Shown: piece after piece, positions 30,111 through 38,548 of the stretch
Layout: every line of letters begins with the position of its first letter
Numbering within the stretch: position 1 is the stretch's first letter
NCBI RefSeq assembly: GCF_014836715.1
Contig: NZ_JACSQI010000015.1
Coordinates: 1 to 64,000 of the forward strand
DNA: 64,000 nucleotides
Reading direction: 5' to 3'
Source: Escherichia whittamii
GTDB taxonomy: Bacteria; Pseudomonadota; Gammaproteobacteria; Enterobacterales; Enterobacteriaceae
The notes under the pieces: model-generated
What the model was told of the DNA's origin: nothing
Seen by the model: only the letters and a program-made list of their open reading frames with translations
Databases searched by the model: none
Position numbers and translations under genes: made by a program

Positions 30111-30755
30111 TCAGTGTGTTTTATATTCTTTCCTGAGTGTTAGCTCAAAGTGTCCTTTCACTATTTTATAGTTTGCTTGCACATATAGTTCAGGTTTTGG
30201 GTTCTTCTTCCGTGCAGTCGTCCCATACTCACCGGGTTCGTAAGGATGAATAACATAGTTATTTATCGTTATCGTATAGTCTGGGTTAATTTTAAAATGT
30301 GAAAAGCGGATGATATCTTCGTAGCCAAAGAAAGTACTGAGCAATAGGGCGTCTAAAAGAATTCCCTTTCTGTTATAGCTATTCAGTTGGACATTGAGCA
30401 ATAGGGTGTCACTTTCACCGATGGTGTTATACATAATAAGTTTGAAGATATTATCTTTATCTTTAAACTGTCCCAGCTCGTAATAACGAGTATCTTTATC
30501 TATCCAGGGAGAGAGGAAATTCTCACCTTTGACAGGAATGGTGATTTCTTGCGGATTGAAAAGAGTTGTTTGGGATTTTTGGGTTTCAGATAAGGAGAGT
30601 TCTGTAATTTCGTTGGCGATGTTTTTATAATAAATCGCAAGTGGTGTTATTTATGTGGAATCTAATGGTAGCGTTAGGGCTTTGGCATGAGCAATTGTAC
30701 TGATAGTGGTAATAAAAAGGATAATAGATAATAATGCTTGTGCTGTTTTATTCAT
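30111..30755 (-). pseudogene. Secreted small protein gene with an internal stop
   Basis: Reading leftward from ATG 30755, a signal peptide (NKTAQALLSIILFITTISTIAHA) leads into a continuous frame broken only by TAA at 30651-30653 (codon 35). The remainder is open to 30111 and ends ...HFELTLRKEYKTH. A 107-residue piece (30434-30111) could still be made from an internal ATG but would lack the signal. The DNA is AT-rich compared with the flagellar genes, suggesting transfer. Family not recognised. Confidence 0.6.
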
Positions 30756-30866
30756 GTTTTACGATTTTAATAAAATAAATGACTTATCAGAAGTGTTTCG
30801 AAAGTGGCATTTGTTTTTTTATGCAAACTGTTAAAGCTGAATAAGAGAGTCACCCTATCATAGGGG

Positions 30867-31368
30867 CTATCTCCTCTGAACGTGATCTTTTACTTTAAGT
30901 GATGCATATATATTCTTATAAACCATAAAAAATGTTGAATCTCCAGTGCCAGTAAAAATAATATAATGATTTTCTGGCAAGGTTATCTCTGCCTGAAAGC
31001 ATTGATCTACATGATATCCCGAATCATCATTGAACCGACATGAAACAATTGCATTCATGCCAACAAATTTTTTCCATAATATTTATGTCGGCTAATATGG
31101 GAATGCCTTCACTTACTGCCTCCCATCTCCCTTCATTGTTCATTGTGAAAAAGTCGCTTCCCGTACTTGATATGTATTCACATACTTTAAGATATGCAGT
31201 TGTATTCTTATATTCTTTGCTAATAAATAAGCAATCTTTGTTTTTAGTAATGGACCAATCAACAGGAACTTTAAATGTAACTTTATTCAAAGAGATAATC
31301 TTAAGATGGTCACTACCATAACTATTTCCGATGAAAAAATAAAAGAATATTATAAAAATTGTTCTCAC
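30867..31368 (-). pseudogene. Secreted small protein gene with a frameshift
   Basis: Leftward from ATG 31368 there is a signal peptide (TIFIIFFYFFIGNSYGS) and about 90 further residues (LNKVTFKVPVDWSITKNKDC). The frame closes near 31027. A second frame from about 31058 to 30867 continues convincingly (NAIVSCRFNDDSGYHVDQCF...ENHYIIFTGTGD). One base lost or gained around 31040-31058 would join them. A broken periplasmic protein gene of unknown family. Alternatively a sequencing error, which would make the gene intact. Confidence 0.55.
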
Positions 31369-31637
31369 TTATTTTATCTCTAAAAGGATGTATTAATCAT
31401 GTTGAAAGTAGAGTCAGGGTAAGGTAACGAAAGCCTGCAAGGACTGATGCCAGTAATTTTCTGTCGCATAAGCTATGCAAAAAACAGTTATTAATTGACA
31501 AGGATGGTCTTAGTTATTGAACATGTAATGCGAATTATTGGGTAGAGACATAGCTTTATATGGAATTCCTTGATATAGATGTAAATCGTGATGATATATG
31601 TTAATCATAAGTGTCTGACTATGGATTTCCACCTGTT
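31369..31637. other. AT-rich gap, nothing recognised
   Basis: About 270 bp between a broken gene and the next secreted-protein pair. No gene, repeat or RNA motif supported. Confidence 0.4.
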
Positions 31638-32111
31638 TTAAATACCACAGTACCCAAACATATTCTGTGTACTTTCGCTGCCTTTTGTCTTTATGGTAAT
31701 GCTGTAATTAACATCTTCACCTTCATCATCCATGATTTCTGAGTTAATTGACATTTTTTTTGTGATGATAGTTACATCTTTGTTCTTGTAGATTGCCGTA
31801 TCTTTACCTGATGATACTTGCTTTGCGATAATAATCTTATGATTTAATTCGATGATCGCAGAATACGCGCAGGTTTCTTTTCCAGTAGGTTTGACTGCGG
31901 GACAAATTCCACCTTCAACATAGTTATAACTGTCTTTATCCTTATTAGTTTCCAGACTCAACGTACAAACAGGATGCGCTAGATTGGTAACTTCCTCAAC
32001 ATGAAAACTGGACATGACAACATAGTCTGATGAAAGCCAGTTTGATTTGGTTGCTGCACAAACAGTAACGCAGCTAGATACTAGTGTGAGTATAAGTATT
32101 ATTTTTTTCAT
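31638..32111 (-). CDS. Putative periplasmic protein, family not recognised
   Basis: 157 residues from ATG 32111 (MKKIILILTLVSSCVTVCA signal peptide). Starting at 32138 would add nine residues before the signal and overlap the upstream stop. The mature part has six cysteines (PVCTLS, GGICPAV, ETCAYS, GYCGI among them), which suggests disulphides, and beta-strand-rich text. It is AT-rich and follows the LprI-like gene closely, so probably one operon. Function unknown. Confidence 0.5.
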   Translation of the reverse strand: MKKIILILTLVSSCVTVCAATKSNWLSSDYVVMSSFHVEEVTNLAHPVCTLSLETNKDKDSYNYVEGGICPAVKPTGKETCAYSAIIELNHKIIIAKQVSSGKDTAIYKNKDVTIITKKMSINSEIMDDEGEDVNYSITIKTKGSESTQNMFGYCGI

Positions 32112-32137
32112 GATAATGTTCCTGAGAGGCATATTCA

Positions 32138-32533
32138 TTATTGTGCAAGTATATTTTTAAGTCCTTCAATTCTTTTACGTGTCATGTCATTTTTACAAGA
32201 ATACATTGCTGTATCATACGCTTGAGATTTTTCATCGTTCTGGAATGAATAAACTGCACAATTTGTGTCTCGAAAATTAAGCCATGCTCTTTGGGATGAT
32301 TTTATTTTTGCAATATACTCAACGGCTAAATCTGGCTGTGTACTGTATTCCTTACGGACCGTGGATAAAAGATTTTTGTAGATATTATTCAGTTCGCTAT
32401 CGCTGTGTTCAAATGTCACTTTAGAACAGAGAAAAACTTGTGCGGATAATTTTATGTCGGAGCATGGATCGCTTGCATGTAGTACGAAAGGAATGAAAAC
32501 AAAGAGAGAGGGCACTATTTTTGTATGATTCAT
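32138..32533 (-). CDS. LprI/DUF1311-family periplasmic protein
   Basis: 131 residues with a signal peptide (IVPSLFVFIPFVLHA). The mature part fits the LprI/DUF1311 pattern: paired Cys at the start (DPCSDIKLSAQVFLC), ELNNIYKNLLS, KSSQRAWLNFRDTNC and a C-terminal Cys. Some members inhibit lysozyme; others are immunity proteins against cell-wall-attacking effectors. Here it lies in an AT-rich cargo group inside the flagellar locus. Role not determined. Confidence 0.65.
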   Translation of the reverse strand: MNHTKIVPSLFVFIPFVLHASDPCSDIKLSAQVFLCSKVTFEHSDSELNNIYKNLLSTVRKEYSTQPDLAVEYIAKIKSSQRAWLNFRDTNCAVYSFQNDEKSQAYDTAMYSCKNDMTRKRIEGLKNILAQ

Positions 32534-32872
32534 GTATCAATTTTCTTGAGTGATTTTGTGTTTGTTGACAAGGGGAGCCTGAACTCGCTATTAGCCCAGC
32601 AATATTGAAACATCCCATATCAGAAATGCTACCGCCCTCCCGTTTCATATTACCCGGACCTGTAGCCTGTAGCCCGCGAAGTGCAACGCCCATTTCGCGG
32701 GTGAGGTATGTTGCTGCCAATACAGGTGAAAAAGAATGGTTATAGTGGCAAGACGGGCGCTTTTCGGAATTCATAAAGACAACTATTCCCAAGCTCTAAA
32801 ATGTGCAACTTTTACCGACTCAGCACTCAAGAAGTGGTATGTTTGAAATCAGAGGGTAGATAAGTGCGCTGT
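32534..32872. other. Gap between secreted-protein pair and glycosyltransferase gene
   Basis: A leftward frame of about 120 codons (32792-32421) crosses this gap and overlaps the start of the LprI-like gene in another frame. It has no ribosome site or recognised family, so I leave it uncalled. No other signal seen before the REP at 32873. Confidence 0.4.
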
Positions 32873-32978
32873 TTATGCCGGATGCGGTGTAAACGCCTTA
32901 TCCGGCCTGGAAATCCTCACAAATTCAATATATTGCAGGGGCCACGTAGGCCTGATAAGCGAAGCGCATCAGGCAGTT
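32873..32978. repeat. BIME (REP pair with AT-rich spacer)
   Basis: GCCGGATGCGGTGTAAACGC..TTATCCGGCC, spacer containing AAATTCAATATATTGCAG, then GTAGGCCTGATAAGCG...GCGCATCAGGC. The same spacer occurs in the BIME at 50627-50732 after lafA, so the two are related copies. Confidence 0.8.
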
Positions 32979-35422
32979 TAACTCAGTGCCTTAACAATCA
33001 CCATCGCCGCCCGTTCTCCGGCCTTGCCATCCATAAACGCATCGCAATAGTGATGGCGAATCTCCGTAAGCCCCGCCTGCACCGCATCCCAGTCAAACGC
33101 CTCTGACAACAAGTAACGCAACTCTGCCATATCATGAGCAACCGGCAATATTTCGCGGATTTGCTGATCGGCGCTCTCAGGCGTGGAGTAACTTTTCTCG
33201 CCGTCGAGCAATTCATTCATGCCAGGAAAGTCGAGCAGGATCACCCGCTTATCAACGTGGATAGCATCGAAAATAAAACCGCTGTTATCAGTGAGTACGT
33301 AATCGGCTTTTGCCAGTAGCGCCAGCGTGTGCTGCGCGGAGTCGGTACGTTGCTTTAAATGCCTGCGGGCCAGTGCCAGTGAGACCGCTTCTTCCGGGCG
33401 CGAGCAGGTGCCATGGTGCAGTTTGCAAATCAGGTTCACATCGCGGCTTAAGCGGCCCAGTTTTTCTGCCCAATGGGGCAGGGAGCTTAATGCGCCAAAC
33501 GTGGGGGCGTAGAGCACCGTAGGTTTACGGTAATCGGGTTGGATATTTTCCGGCAGAGTGCGGTCGAATGTGCCGTTATGCCAGGCATCGAAGCGCGGGT
33601 TACCGACCACCTTCGGGCTGCCGAAATGTGCCAGCGCCCTCTGGCTGTAATGGCTGTAACACAAAATGCGCTGATAAAAGCGGTTCCACTCGGCGTGGTT
33701 CCACGTTTCTTTGGCTAAACCGTACATGGCGCGGACGTTCACAGGTGCAAGGCCATTGAGCGCGGGCGTGTGGTAGGGGCTGACCAGGCATTTCACTCGC
33801 TGACCGTGCGCCTGCATTTCTGACAGACGCATACCTTTAAGCTGTGGATCGTCGATGCTTTTTAGCGTTGCCAGCATCTCATCAAGAAACGGTTTAAACA
33901 CGCGGTCGTTAATCACCAGCGTGCAGCTTTGTCCCTGCGCCTGTAAAGCGGTGATGATTGGGCGGTACAGCGCGTAGTGGAATGATGTTTCCATAAAAAA
34001 GCCGATGATGTCGGCGATGGGTAACGCGGATGGTTTTGTCGTTACAGGTAACTTATTGAAATAGTGACCAATGTTATCAGTCGTTTTTTTCTCGATATCA
34101 CTAAAACCCGGTCGCTGGTAACAAAGACTCGGGTAACAGGCCAGCCATTTGTCGGCGCGTAGTAGCGGCTGCCAGCAGGCTTCCAGCGAGTGCTTACCGT
34201 TGCTCATCTGTTGCGCCAGTTGCGGGTAGTAGCGGCTGTTCACCAGATAAGCACACACTTTACGGCAGTCCCGCGCGTGCACCAGCCCCGGCAAACTTTT
34301 TAGCATCGTTCCCTGGGTAATTTCGCCGCCGAGGAGTATCACTTGCCACGGAATTTTCGCCATGCTGGCAAGCAGCGTGTTCAGTACCCGAATATGTTTT
34401 TCCTGTTTGAGGATGAGCGCATCATCTTCCAGTAGCAGATAGTTTTGCCAGCCATGCTGTTGTGCCAGGCGCAGCGCCTGTAAGTGCGACTGATGGCGGC
34501 CCCGCTGGCCGTCTTCATTTTCGCAGGCGCTAAGGCGGGTGATCTTCCCGGCAGGAATGCGCAACTGTGCCAGTTCATCGCGGATTTGTTGCAGGCGATC
34601 GGCGCGTTTATCGAGGTTAATGATCACCACCTGATCGATAGCCTGATGGTTTATCGGTTGTTGATGCGTGGCGTTATGCAAACTCAGATACTGATTTCTC
34701 AACAGCGGATCGGTGACTTTCTCCGTGAGCGGCGTGCTGACTGGCGCACAGGTTCTCAGCACAAAATCTTTATCGAACGTGTTCTGGCTGTGCGAGATAC
34801 AAAGGATAGTGCGTTCTCCGGGCAGTTGTAGTGGATTCACGCGGAAGTTATCTGTGAAGCTTTTCTCTTCGCCGAGATTACAATTATCGTCGTAACGGTG
34901 CTTTTTCAGGTAGTTACGGTGATAGCAAAAGGTGCCGTTGAGGATGTTGCGCGGGCCAAAACTGCGGCTTTGAAAGATGCGGTTGATATGGCTGTACCAG
35001 ATGGGGATCTGATCGGAACCGGAGATGAGCGCCCGGTGCTTTTGCATCATGGCGATGGTGTACGAGATTTTATCTGCCGGGTAGTAGTCATCATCGTCCA
35101 TACACAGAATGTATTCGCCTGTCGCCAGTTCGTTGAGCATATTGCGTTTTTTGCCCAGCGGCAGTTTTTCCGGATGGTGAAAATAGCGGATGTTAAAGGC
35201 TTCCGGCGTGCCATTGGTCAGGCGGTCGATGATGTGCTGGTGGCTTTGCGGGGAGTCATCAAGGATGACCAGTTCGCGGCGTTCTGCCGGGTAATCCTGA
35301 TAGCGGTACATATAAAGCAGGTACGGCAGAAATGCGCTGCGGTTCCAGGTTGGCGTGACGACGCTGACAAACGGTTTTTCGCGGTGAGTGGCGAGTGTTT
35401 TGATGATGGTTGGTGTTGGCAT
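32978..35422 (-). CDS. Three-domain transferase: GT2 + GT25 + CDP-glycerol glycerophosphotransferase
   Basis: 814 residues from MPTPTIIKTL (ATG 35422; the frame is open 22 codons further). Residues 18-235 are a GT2 glycosyltransferase (VSVVTPTWNR; acidic metal site CMDDDDYY at 109-112). Residues 264-450 resemble GT25/LPS-type transferases (VVIINLDKRADRL; LLLEDDALIL with LEDD at 331-334). The C-terminal part, about 500-814, matches TagB/TagF glycerophosphotransferases: NPRFDAWHNG, VLYAPTFG, CKLHHGT and LAKADYVLTDNSGFIFDAI. No membrane segment, so cytoplasmic. With the TagD-like gene at 29706 it forms a possible CDP-glycerol route. Because it sits inside Flag-2, flagellin or another axial protein is the likely acceptor. 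The acceptor is inferred. Confidence 0.8.
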   Translation of the reverse strand: MPTPTIIKTLATHREKPFVSVVTPTWNRSAFLPYLLYMYRYQDYPAERRELVILDDSPQSHQHIIDRLTNGTPEAFNIRYFHHPEKLPLGKKRNMLNELATGEYILCMDDDDYYPADKISYTIAMMQKHRALISGSDQIPIWYSHINRIFQSRSFGPRNILNGTFCYHRNYLKKHRYDDNCNLGEEKSFTDNFRVNPLQLPGERTILCISHSQNTFDKDFVLRTCAPVSTPLTEKVTDPLLRNQYLSLHNATHQQPINHQAIDQVVIINLDKRADRLQQIRDELAQLRIPAGKITRLSACENEDGQRGRHQSHLQALRLAQQHGWQNYLLLEDDALILKQEKHIRVLNTLLASMAKIPWQVILLGGEITQGTMLKSLPGLVHARDCRKVCAYLVNSRYYPQLAQQMSNGKHSLEACWQPLLRADKWLACYPSLCYQRPGFSDIEKKTTDNIGHYFNKLPVTTKPSALPIADIIGFFMETSFHYALYRPIITALQAQGQSCTLVINDRVFKPFLDEMLATLKSIDDPQLKGMRLSEMQAHGQRVKCLVSPYHTPALNGLAPVNVRAMYGLAKETWNHAEWNRFYQRILCYSHYSQRALAHFGSPKVVGNPRFDAWHNGTFDRTLPENIQPDYRKPTVLYAPTFGALSSLPHWAEKLGRLSRDVNLICKLHHGTCSRPEEAVSLALARRHLKQRTDSAQHTLALLAKADYVLTDNSGFIFDAIHVDKRVILLDFPGMNELLDGEKSYSTPESADQQIREILPVAHDMAELRYLLSEAFDWDAVQAGLTEIRHHYCDAFMDGKAGERAAMVIVKALS

Positions 35423-35469
35423 GGTGTCTGGGTGAGTTAATGAGTGAATGTGGTGGGTAAGGAGGGCTG

Positions 35470-35520
35470 CGCGCGCTTTGCCCCTCACCCTAACCCTCTC
35501 CCCAAAGGGGCGAGGGGACC
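35470..35520. repeat. GC-rich dispersed repeat with hairpin
   Basis: CCCCTCACCC...CTCTCCCCAAAGGGGCGAGG can fold (CCCC AAA GGGG; CCCCTC with GAGGGG). Its first 20 bases (35472-35491) recur exactly at 44929-44948 between lfgJ and lfgK. Confidence 0.65.
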
Positions 35521-35534
35521 GATCGAGCGCGGCT

Positions 35535-36464
35535 TCACGTCAGCAGCGAAAACGCTGATAGCAGCGGGTCGGCGGCACATAACGACTGAATTCGCTGGCG
35601 AATCAGCTGTGCATTTTCGCTGGCCCGCCAGCGTTCAAACACCGCAAAGAGAGCAAAAATATCCTCCTGCCGCAGCGGCGAACCATCCAGCGTCCACAAA
35701 CTGATTAACGTGCGGATGAGATAAAAATCGCACACCAGCGGGCAATAGTCCGCGCCGTCTGCCTGCCCAATCACATCGTGGTAAACCCGGTAGATCAGGT
35801 AATTACGCAAAATCCAGGGGGAGGCTGTGAAATGTTGCTGCCAGGTCGTTTGCCACTGCGCCTGAAGCTGCTGTTGTAACAAGGCTTCACTGTTGGCGTC
35901 ATGCAGCGTCAGCAAGGTAACCTGCAACGGCAGCGAGGCTTTGCGTGGGCTTTCCGGCAGAAGCGACCAGTCAAACGCAAAACTCCCGAGCAGCGTCACC
36001 AGTTGGCGCGCCAGCTGTGGCACGGGGGGGAGCTGGGCGAACTGTGCCTGTAGCGTGCCTTTTTGCGCATGGTCGGCCAGCGCCTGTGGCAGCGTCGTCA
36101 AACGGGCAAGAATGTCGCCGTCTCTGCCTGGCATTTTGCTGGCGCGAGAAAGCAGGATCCCGACGGCATACAGTGAAAGCTCTGGTGTTAAACCGGGTAG
36201 CGTAAAGGTGCTCAAAATTATCTGGTTTACTATTGCATCGCGCGCGGAAAGCTCTGCGGCATTTTCTTCTACAGGGCGATAGGTAAGCTGTAAATCAAAG
36301 GCTCTGGCATCGTTGAGCACCGCTTTGCAACTGGCAATATCGGTCAATGCCAGGCTCTGGCGAATCTCGTTTTTCCACACCTTGCGGACGTATAAAGGCG
36401 AACCGGGATGTTGCGTCATAAAATTGCGCACATATTCCGGTTCGTAACATTCAATAAAACTCAT
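35535..36464 (-). CDS. lafV: FliB-like protein (LafV), possible flagellin lysine N-methylase relative
   Basis: 309 residues from MSFIECYEPEYVRNF (ATG 36464). The C-terminal segment NYLIYRVYHDV...VCDFYLIRTLISLW...EDIFALFAVFERW resembles the end of FliB, the enzyme that methylates flagellin lysines in Salmonella. The N-terminal Cys cluster of FliB (CxxxCC type) is not visible here, so it is shorter and possibly of altered function. It lies between the three-domain transferase and lfgN, all leftward. The FliB relation is from partial motif similarity; the enzymatic role is uncertain. Confidence 0.55.
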   Translation of the reverse strand: MSFIECYEPEYVRNFMTQHPGSPLYVRKVWKNEIRQSLALTDIASCKAVLNDARAFDLQLTYRPVEENAAELSARDAIVNQIILSTFTLPGLTPELSLYAVGILLSRASKMPGRDGDILARLTTLPQALADHAQKGTLQAQFAQLPPVPQLARQLVTLLGSFAFDWSLLPESPRKASLPLQVTLLTLHDANSEALLQQQLQAQWQTTWQQHFTASPWILRNYLIYRVYHDVIGQADGADYCPLVCDFYLIRTLISLWTLDGSPLRQEDIFALFAVFERWRASENAQLIRQRIQSLCAADPLLSAFSLLT

Positions 36465-36591
36465 AGGTGGCTTCCAGTCTTTATTACTAAGCAGGATTTG
36501 CAATAAGCGTGCCGGGATTTTTGTTAATCAAAAACAAAGAATTAGGAATGAGGCGGAAAATCCGTTTCCGCTATGGGGGAAGGTATTGCTG

Positions 36592-37020
36592 TTATTCCTG
36601 ATACAGAAAATCCGCTTCGCCGCCTAAAAAAGACTGAATAAATTCATACTGGCGAATCAACAGCTCGCCGTTTTTGTCGTTATAGGCTTTGCAGCGTTCC
36701 GCTTTTTGCTCAAGGCGTTGCCACAACTGCTGTGCAGCCGCTTTTTGAACCGCCGGAAGCCAGGCAAACACCTGCGCCAGACCGTCACGATTTACGCTGA
36801 CACCCAGCAGTTGCAGCAGGCTGTGTCGCTGATGGCTATGGCTGTGTAAGTGCTCATAGTGATGCGTTATCTCATCATTTACCGACAGCAGCTCTTCGCT
36901 TGCGCGGCGAATCATGCAGATCCGCTGACGCTGAAGCAGTTCGCGCAGGGAATCATACCGCGCGTCGTCGTCGCGAATGCCATTCAGCAGCGCCTTCACC
37001 TGTTGTAACCGGATACTCAC
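36592..37020 (-). CDS. lfgN: LfgN, chaperone for junction proteins (FlgN-like)
   Basis: 142 residues, helical throughout, with LLGVSVNRDGLAQVFAWLP in the middle, the size and fold pattern of FlgN. It should hold LfgK and LfgL before export. It lies 12 bp after lfgM. Confidence 0.85.
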   Translation of the reverse strand: MSIRLQQVKALLNGIRDDDARYDSLRELLQRQRICMIRRASEELLSVNDEITHHYEHLHSHSHQRHSLLQLLGVSVNRDGLAQVFAWLPAVQKAAAQQLWQRLEQKAERCKAYNDKNGELLIRQYEFIQSFLGGEADFLYQE

Positions 37021-37032
37021 TTCATCGGCCTC

Positions 37033-37311
37033 TTAGTTCTGGAAAAAACTCAGCATATCGCTGGCTAACTGTTCGGTGTCTACTTGCAGACTGCCGGAGG
37101 CCAGCATCGCCTGCATTTGCGCCACTTTGTCGCTGTCGATATCGCTCTCTTGCTGGTCGTTCAGCGTTTGCTGGGCAGACTGTAATCCCGCCTGGGTAAT
37201 GTCGTCGGCGCTTAGGGGCGTGGTGGTAGTCGCCGTGCTTTTGCGCGGCTGGCTGGAGCCTGCCGCAGTTGCTGTCGGGCGATTGCCAGGCATAGTCGGG
37301 GTGATTTTCAT
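37033..37311 (-). CDS. lfgM: LfgM, anti-sigma-28 factor (FlgM-like)
   Basis: 92 residues, MKITPTMPGNRPTAT, low complexity and disordered N-terminus, then helices DSDKVAQMQAMLASGSLQVDTEQLASDMLSFF as in FlgM. It binds LafS and would be exported when the hook is complete. A candidate LafS promoter lies just upstream on the same strand. Confidence 0.88.
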   Translation of the reverse strand: MKITPTMPGNRPTATAAGSSQPRKSTATTTTPLSADDITQAGLQSAQQTLNDQQESDIDSDKVAQMQAMLASGSLQVDTEQLASDMLSFFQN

Positions 37312-37348
37312 CGCAACCTCGTCTCTGTTTGAAGGTGTGTTACTCCTG

Positions 37349-37377
37349 TAAAGCGGTGAATGTGGGGCAAAACTTTA
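37349..37377 (-). promoter_or_regulatory. Candidate LafS (sigma-28) promoter for lfgMN
   Basis: On the minus strand TAAAGTTT (37377-37370), then 12 bp, then ACCGCTTT. TAAAGTTT is a perfect sigma-28 -35 element. The -10 resembles those before lfgK and lafA rather than the classical GCCGATAA. It lies between the lfgA stop and the lfgM start. Confidence 0.5.
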
Positions 37378-37391
37378 ATCGCCTGCACAAA

Positions 37392-38129
37392 TTACTCCGC
37401 ACTTACTGTCGTCACCACGCCGCTTTCCGCCACCCTCGCGCTGATAACCCGCTGGCTGCTGGCGTTACGCACTTTCACCATTTCCCCTTTGCGTCCATTT
37501 TTCAGCGCCACGCCGGGCATCGAGGCGGTGATCCCCGCGTTCTGGTAAACAATCATCACTGGCTGCTCGCGCTCGACCAGCACAGGCGAAACCAGTTCTT
37601 CTTTAGTAAGCGGTCTGCCCGGTTGCAGCGCGTGTTTACTGCTTAAACCAATCGCTTCATCAAGATCCATCAACACATCACGACGCTGGGCGCTAACGTT
37701 GTAAGGCTTCAGTTCCACATCATTCGCCGTGAGCGGCGTATCGCGGGCAATCAGTGACTTCGCCATCACCACCGGCACTCGCACATCCGGGCGCACCGCC
37801 ACGTTCATCTGCCAGCTTTGCGGGCAACTGACGGTGAAGTTCATTCGGTTGAGGGCGATGTCCGCAGGCGAAGTCAGCGTGACGGCGGGTGTCGTCGCAC
37901 AGGGTGCAGCGGTCGCAATCTGCGACGGAATGTAGACCTTAAAGGTGTAGCGATAATCATGCCACTGCCGCTGTTGCGCCAGCGATTCAATTTTTTGGCT
38001 CGCGGCATTCAGCACCTGGGCGTTGATTTGTTCCCGCGCGCTATGTTGCACGGGATGGACGGCGGCGTAGCCCGGTAAGGCCAGCGCGAGGAGGAAGAAC
38101 ATCTTCCGCCTGCAAAATTGAAAACTCAT
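37392..38129 (-). CDS. lfgA: LfgA, P-ring assembly chaperone (FlgA family)
   Basis: 245 residues from MSFQFCRRKMFFLLALALPG; the frame is open 7 codons further. Signal peptide, then the SAF domain (VPVVMAKSLIARDTPLTANDVELKPYNV reads from about residue 125) and a C-terminal beta domain. It acts in the periplasm to help LfgI form the P ring. Divergent from lfgB. Confidence 0.6.
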   Translation of the reverse strand: MSFQFCRRKMFFLLALALPGYAAVHPVQHSAREQINAQVLNAASQKIESLAQQRQWHDYRYTFKVYIPSQIATAAPCATTPAVTLTSPADIALNRMNFTVSCPQSWQMNVAVRPDVRVPVVMAKSLIARDTPLTANDVELKPYNVSAQRRDVLMDLDEAIGLSSKHALQPGRPLTKEELVSPVLVEREQPVMIVYQNAGITASMPGVALKNGRKGEMVKVRNASSQRVISARVAESGVVTTVSAE

Positions 38130-38158
38130 AAACCCTTTCTCATCAGTCACTTAAAAAA

Positions 38159-38174
38159 TGGCACGGTAATTGCC
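38159..38174 (+). promoter_or_regulatory. Sigma-54 promoter for the lfgB operon
   Basis: TGGCAC-GGTAA-TTGCC matches the -24/-12 consensus TGGCAC-N5-TTGCW with exact spacing. Predicted start of transcription is near 38185, which leaves ATG 38211 with its CAGGAG ribosome site as the lfgB start and excludes ATG 38181. LafK is the likely activator. Confidence 0.85.
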
Positions 38175-38210
38175 TAGCGTATGCGGATTGAAGCAGGAGT
38201 GACGCAAGAA

Positions 38211-38546
38211 ATGGGGATCAGTTTTCAGCAGGCATTGGGAGTGCATCCGCAGGCAGTGAAGTTACGTCTTGAGAGGACCGAGCTACTGACTGCGAATCTG
38301 GCGAATGTCGATACGCCAAATTTCAAGGCTAAAGATATTGATTTTGCCAGGGAGATGCAACGGGCAAATAACGCTGCGGTGGATGTCCAGTACCGCGTGC
38401 CGATGCAGCCTTCGGAAGATGGCAACACCGTGGAACTGAACAGCGAACAGGCGCGGTTTTCACAAAATAGTATGGATTATCAAAGCAGTCTGACCTTTCT
38501 GAATCTGCAAATCAGCGGTATCAGAGAGGCCATTGAAGGGAAATAA
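38211..38546 (+). CDS. lfgB: LfgB, proximal rod protein (FlgB family)
   Basis: 111 residues from MGISFQQALGVHPQAV. ELLTANLANVDTPNFKAKDIDF is the rod-protein N-terminal signature (ANLANVDTP). The start is set by CAGGAG at 38194-38199 and by the sigma-54 promoter upstream. First gene of the rightward rod/hook operon. Confidence 0.94.
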   Translation: MGISFQQALGVHPQAVKLRLERTELLTANLANVDTPNFKAKDIDFAREMQRANNAAVDVQYRVPMQPSEDGNTVELNSEQARFSQNSMDYQSSLTFLNLQISGIREAIEGK

Positions 38547-38548
38547 GC

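Noticed and set aside
32421..32792. Leftward frame of about 120 codons upstream of the LprI-like gene
   Set aside because: No ribosome site or recognised family, and it overlaps the signal-peptide coding part of the LprI-like gene in another frame.
38181..38210. ATG 38181 as the lfgB start
   Set aside because: It lies at or before the transcription start predicted from the sigma-54 site, and CAGGAG precedes ATG 38211, which gives the normal FlgB N-terminus.
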